NCBI GenBank assembly: GCA_012735355.1
Contig: JAAYHP010000251.1
Location: 1 to 7,769, forward strand
Direction: 5' to 3'
Source of the DNA: Lysinibacillus sp.
Lineage (GTDB): Bacteria; Bacillota; Bacilli; Bacillales_A; Planococcaceae
DNA length: 7,769 nucleotides
Part shown: positions 5,558 through 7,769 of the stretch, one piece after another
How the letters are laid out: every line of letters begins with the position of its first letter
How positions within the stretch are numbered: position 1 is the stretch's first letter
The notes under the pieces: model-generated
The model's input: the letters and a program-made list of their open reading frames with translations, nothing else
Databases searched by the model: none
Told to the model about the DNA's origin: nothing
Position numbers and translations under genes: made by a program

Positions 5558-6348
5558 CACTCATTTGAAATGAAGGAATCATGAACCCTTTCCCAAAATG
5601 GAAACGGTCGGAACCTTGCAAATCGCACTCTTTCTTTCGCTACTCTAAAAATAATCGATTCCAGTTCATCGTGTTTTAGTTGAATATGGTCGACGGTCAT
5701 TGTAAATTCTTGTGTTCTCACCGGCTTTAATGTACAAGTGTGATGATCCGGTAACACAAGGGACGAACCGATTGTACGGAATACACGATTATTAATAGAG
5801 GCCATTTCTGTAATTTGGATTGCTCTTAATGTTGGATGGATGATGGCGCCACCCAATGCTTTATTGTATGCTGTACTTCCTGACGGTGTAGAAATACATA
5901 AACCATCCCCGCGGAATCGCTCAAAATGCCTATCGTTCAAAAAAACATCCATCACGAGGGTAACACTTGGGGATTTAATCGTTGCTTCATTTAGAGCTAA
6001 ATATGTGGTTGTTTCTGAATTGTTACAGACATTTACTTCGAGCAGTGGGTATTCCACTACTCGATACTGATTTTTTGCAATACATAACACTAATTTTTCC
6101 AATTCAGAAGGTTTCCAGTCAGCATAAAATCCTAAGTGCCCTGTATGAATCCCTACAAAGGCAACTTTGTCTAGCCTTTTCACATGATTATGGAAAGCAT
6201 GCAAAAGGGTCCCGTCTCCCCCAATGGATATGACAATGTCCGGTTCTAATTCATCTAAAATTAGTCCAAAATCCTGTAAATAATTTTTTGCAAGCCCCAT
6301 CAATTCATTTGATTGGGAATCATTGCGTGACTGTATTGAAAATTTCAA
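5557..6348 (-). CDS. nadF: NAD kinase (NadF/PpnKA)
   Basis: NAD kinase phosphorylates NAD to NADP in the cytoplasm and is the main source of NADP. The 263-residue product matches the usual length (B. subtilis NadF is about 266). Seen motifs are [10 protein letters not shown] (43-52), with the catalytic Asp45; GHLGFYADW (70-78); the NE pair in [10 protein letters not shown] (117-126); and the glycine-rich block [21 protein letters not shown] (147-167). The C-terminus [14 protein letters not shown] is also typical of this subfamily. I chose TTG 6348 because the codons after it give KFSIQS, like the MKF opening of relatives, and AAAAGGAG lies 10 bases upstream. An in-frame GTG at 6357 is too close to that site. 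The frame stays open further upstream, but that part overlaps sasB. It starts one base after the sasB stop and overlaps yjbO. Confidence 0.95.
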   Translation of the reverse strand: MKFSIQSRNDSQSNELMGLAKNYLQDFGLILDELEPDIVISIGGDGTLLHAFHNHVKRLDKVAFVGIHTGHLGFYADWKPSELEKLVLCIAKNQYRVVEYPLLEVNVCNNSETTTYLALNEATIKSPSVTLVMDVFLNDRHFERFRGDGLCISTPSGSTAYNKALGGAIIHPTLRAIQITEMASINNRVFRTIGSSLVLPDHHTCTLKPVRTQEFTMTVDHIQLKHDELESIIFRVAKERVRFARFRPFPFWERVHDSFISNE

Positions 6349-6349
6349 A

Positions 6350-7015
6350 TTACTCACGCTCCTTTTCCTTTCGGATATTTGGGCTTTGTGCTTCCTTATT
6401 TTCACTAAAATACGCTTGGGCTTCCTGAATTTCACTGCGAATGGATGACATTTCTTCATCCAATTGAAAGGCTGCTTCCGCTGCGCGCATAAGACGTAAT
6501 TTAATTTCTTCAGGAAACACTCCTTTATATTTATAATTTAAAGAATGTTCAATTGACGCCCAAAAATTCATTGCTAATGTTCGAATTTGTATTTCTGCTA
6601 GCACCGTCATCTTTCCATTTACTGTTTCCACAGGATATTCCACAATCATATGATAAGAACGATATCCACTCGGTTTTTTATGGGTAATATAATCATTTTC
6701 CTCGATTACTTTTAAATCTTCCCGCTGACGAATTAAATTGACAACGGTCATGATATCATCTACAAACTGGCACATAATACGGACACCAGCAATATCTTGT
6801 AATTCCCTTGCCATTTTTTCAGAAGGCTCAAAGGGAATGCCCTTTTCAATCGATTTATCGTAAATACTAGCGATCGGTTTTACACGACCGGTAACAAATT
6901 CAATCGGTGATGTAACACCAGAATCGGCAAATTGAGCTCTCATCCCTCTAAACTTCACTTTAAGTTCATCTACAGCTTGCTTATATGGTCCTAAAAATTG
7001 TTCCCATTGCCCCAT
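6350..7015 (-). CDS. sasB: Small alarmone synthetase SasB/RelQ (YjbM), GTP pyrophosphokinase
   Basis: This is a single-domain (p)ppGpp synthetase that transfers pyrophosphate from ATP to GDP or GTP, with no hydrolase domain. The B. subtilis enzyme is a homotetramer activated by pppGpp. The 221-residue length matches. Motifs are [16 protein letters not shown] (36-51), [13 protein letters not shown] with Asp74, [11 protein letters not shown] (112-122) and [27 protein letters not shown] (139-165) with catalytic Glu141. The C-terminal helices ([17 protein letters not shown] and beyond) are the tetramer interface region. ATG 7015 is preferred because the MGQWEQFL opening resembles relatives and a GGGGTGGA site lies just upstream. 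A GTG at 7030 would overlap that site. It follows yjbL by 33 bases and runs straight into nadF, a pairing conserved in Bacillaceae. Confidence 0.95.
   Translation of the reverse strand: MGQWEQFLGPYKQAVDELKVKFRGMRAQFADSGVTSPIEFVTGRVKPIASIYDKSIEKGIPFEPSEKMARELQDIAGVRIMCQFVDDIMTVVNLIRQREDLKVIEENDYITHKKPSGYRSYHMIVEYPVETVNGKMTVLAEIQIRTLAMNFWASIEHSLNYKYKGVFPEEIKLRLMRAAEAAFQLDEEMSSIRSEIQEAQAYFSENKEAQSPNIRKEKERE
6359..6366 (-). promoter_or_regulatory. Ribosome binding site selecting the TTG start of nadF
   Basis: AAAAGGAG on the minus strand lies within the last codons of sasB, 10 bases before TTG 6348 and only 1 base before the in-frame GTG 6357. Spacing therefore favours TTG. The arrangement couples nadF translation to ribosomes finishing sasB. 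Confidence 0.65.
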
Positions 7016-7048
7016 GCAATTCCACCCCACTTTGCGACATCAAGAAAA

Positions 7049-7435
7049 TTATTCTTCCTCTAAAATTTCACGAAAAGTTTCTTCTACAGCTTGTACAAAT
7101 TCACTTCCGTAATTCCCGTTTCCTTCAATATTGAAGACAAGCATCTCCAATTCATTTGCGAAATTATGTAATTGAATGGTGTTTCCGTCTATTGTTAAGA
7201 AAGGATCTTTTTTTGTTTTAATAATCGTTAAAAGCCCTTCCCAAACTTTTTTAGGAAATTGTAAGTAACTGAATTCATCGCCTTCTTCCACGACGTAAAT
7301 AAAGGCGAGATGATCTGAATCAGTTAATACTTGTCCAGCAGGCTCAATTTGTATTTTTAATTCGTTATCGTTTAAACTAAAATAAAGTTCATTATGTATC
7401 GATTGAAAATCATCAATTTCATAAAGGTTACGCAT
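7049..7435 (-). CDS. yjbL: Conserved hypothetical protein, YjbL-like
   Basis: This is a 128-residue acidic soluble protein without signal peptide or membrane segment. It alternates predicted beta strands (ELYFSLNDNELKIQIEP, HLAFIYVVEEG, PFLTIDGNTIQLHNF) with a C-terminal helix ending VQAVEETFREILEEE. I assign it to YjbL by its MRNLYEID opening and by its position before sasB; I know no function for the family. ATG 7435 is chosen because AGGAAGGGA (7446-7454) lies 10 bases upstream. A longer in-frame start at 7468 would bury that site and add a non-conserved MRRNVGRD extension. It is the first gene of the yjbL-sasB-nadF-yjbO operon and diverges from the CYTH gene. Confidence 0.82.
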   Translation of the reverse strand: MRNLYEIDDFQSIHNELYFSLNDNELKIQIEPAGQVLTDSDHLAFIYVVEEGDEFSYLQFPKKVWEGLLTIIKTKKDPFLTIDGNTIQLHNFANELEMLVFNIEGNGNYGSEFVQAVEETFREILEEE

Positions 7436-7473
7436 AAAAAAACAATCCCTTCCTACATTTCTCCTCATATTTT

Positions 7474-7503
7474 ATCATAGCAATATATAATTTCGATACT
7501 CAC
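7474..7503 (-). promoter_or_regulatory. Possible sigma-A promoter of the yjbL operon
   Basis: On the minus strand TGCTATGAT (7474-7482) is an extended -10 element, and GTGAGT (7498-7503) sits 18 bases upstream of the hexamer as a poor -35. The extended TG motif partly compensates. The predicted start near 7467 leaves about 32 bases before the ATG. A TATAAT at 7486-7491 on the plus strand may serve the divergent CYTH gene, but I see no -35 for it. Confidence 0.4.
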
Positions 7504-7533
7504 GTTAAATAAATATTCATGAGAGGTAAAACA

Positions 7534-7769
7534 ATGAGCCAACAATATGAAATCGAATTTAAAAATCAACTAACGAAAGAACAATACATCGAATTATTAA
7601 AGGAATTTGAAATTAAAGAGAAGGCAATCCAACGGCAAATCAACCATTATTTAGATACTGAAAAGTGGCACTTAAAAAACTGTTCAAGCGCTCTTCGCAT
7701 TCGTGAAAAAGGGAATAAAATTGTTTGCACATTGAAAGAAAAAACAGCGAACCATACTCACCTTGAAAC
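7534..7769 (+). CDS. yjbK: CYTH domain protein, YjbK-like, 5' part only
   Basis: Only the first 78 codons are present; the frame is open to the window edge. The N-terminus YEIEFKN carries the CYTH signature ExExK (Glu6, Glu8, Lys10), which in this triphosphate tunnel fold binds metal and the triphosphate substrate. Further family features are QINHYLDT, with the typical tyrosine and aspartate, SSALRIREKGNK, with the tunnel arginines, and TLKEK. CYTH proteins are inorganic triphosphatases, thiamine triphosphatases or class IV adenylate cyclases; substrate cannot be assigned here. GAGAGG (7521-7526) precedes the ATG by 7 bases. The gene diverges from yjbL-sasB, as a yjbK homologue would, and full-length relatives are about 190 residues. 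Confidence 0.88.
   Translation, partial: MSQQYEIEFKNQLTKEQYIELLKEFEIKEKAIQRQINHYLDTEKWHLKNCSSALRIREKGNKIVCTLKEKTANHTHLE

Noticed and set aside
5026..6233. Several plus-strand open frames opposite yjbO and nadF
   Set aside because: All are antisense to conserved enzymes with intact motifs and lack start signals.
6349..6459. Longer nadF start about 37 codons upstream
   Set aside because: The extension is entirely inside sasB, is Arg/Lys-rich as expected for a shadow frame, and makes the protein longer than its family.

Overview
The window looks like a chromosomal segment of a low-GC, endospore-forming Firmicute of the family Bacillaceae. The evidence is strong AT bias, extended Shine-Dalgarno sites, two likely TTG starts, several sporulation genes, and a gene order (yjbK, yjbL, sasB, nadF, yjbO, with cotO and cotZ nearby) that I recall from the yjb region of Bacillus subtilis. 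I cannot name the species.

Layout, left to right. (1) Bases 1-1888, minus strand: a short spore-germination operon of three overlapping genes. Transcribed right to left, it reads YhcN/YlaJ-like lipoprotein, spoVAC, spoVAD. It starts at a convincing sigma-G-type promoter (1911-1940). Lipoprotein-spoVAC-spoVAD is the core order of the extra 'spoVA2mob' type of operon rather than of the housekeeping spoVA operon. SpoVAD stops early, and no spoVAEb start is visible in the 99 bases after it. (2) Bases 2002-3032, plus strand: two spore coat genes, a cysteine-rich CotZ/CotY/ExsY family protein and a short CotO-like protein, each with a mother-cell-type -10 element, separated by a terminator. (3) Bases 3082-4662, minus strand: mgtE, a magnesium channel/transporter, flanked by terminators and without room for the usual M-box leader. 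(4) Bases 4661-7435, minus strand: the tightly packed operon yjbL - sasB (small alarmone synthetase) - nadF (NAD kinase) - yjbO (RluA/RluD-type pseudouridine synthase), ending in a terminator that overlaps the yjbO stop codon. (5) From 7534, plus strand: the first 78 codons of a CYTH-domain protein (YjbK-like), diverging from yjbL and cut by the window edge.

How the parts fit. The left half serves the spore. The SpoVA proteins act in the forespore in dipicolinic acid movement, and the coat proteins are made in the mother cell; the two sets are transcribed away from each other from a 154-base intergenic region. The right half is housekeeping and stress metabolism: (p)ppGpp synthesis, NADP supply, RNA modification and Mg2+ homeostasis. 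Most of the window is conventional. The items that most deserve a second look are the reduced spoVA operon with its truncated SpoVAD, its position beside the coat genes, and the promoter architecture between them. I found no tRNA, rRNA, CRISPR array, transposase or intact mobile element.
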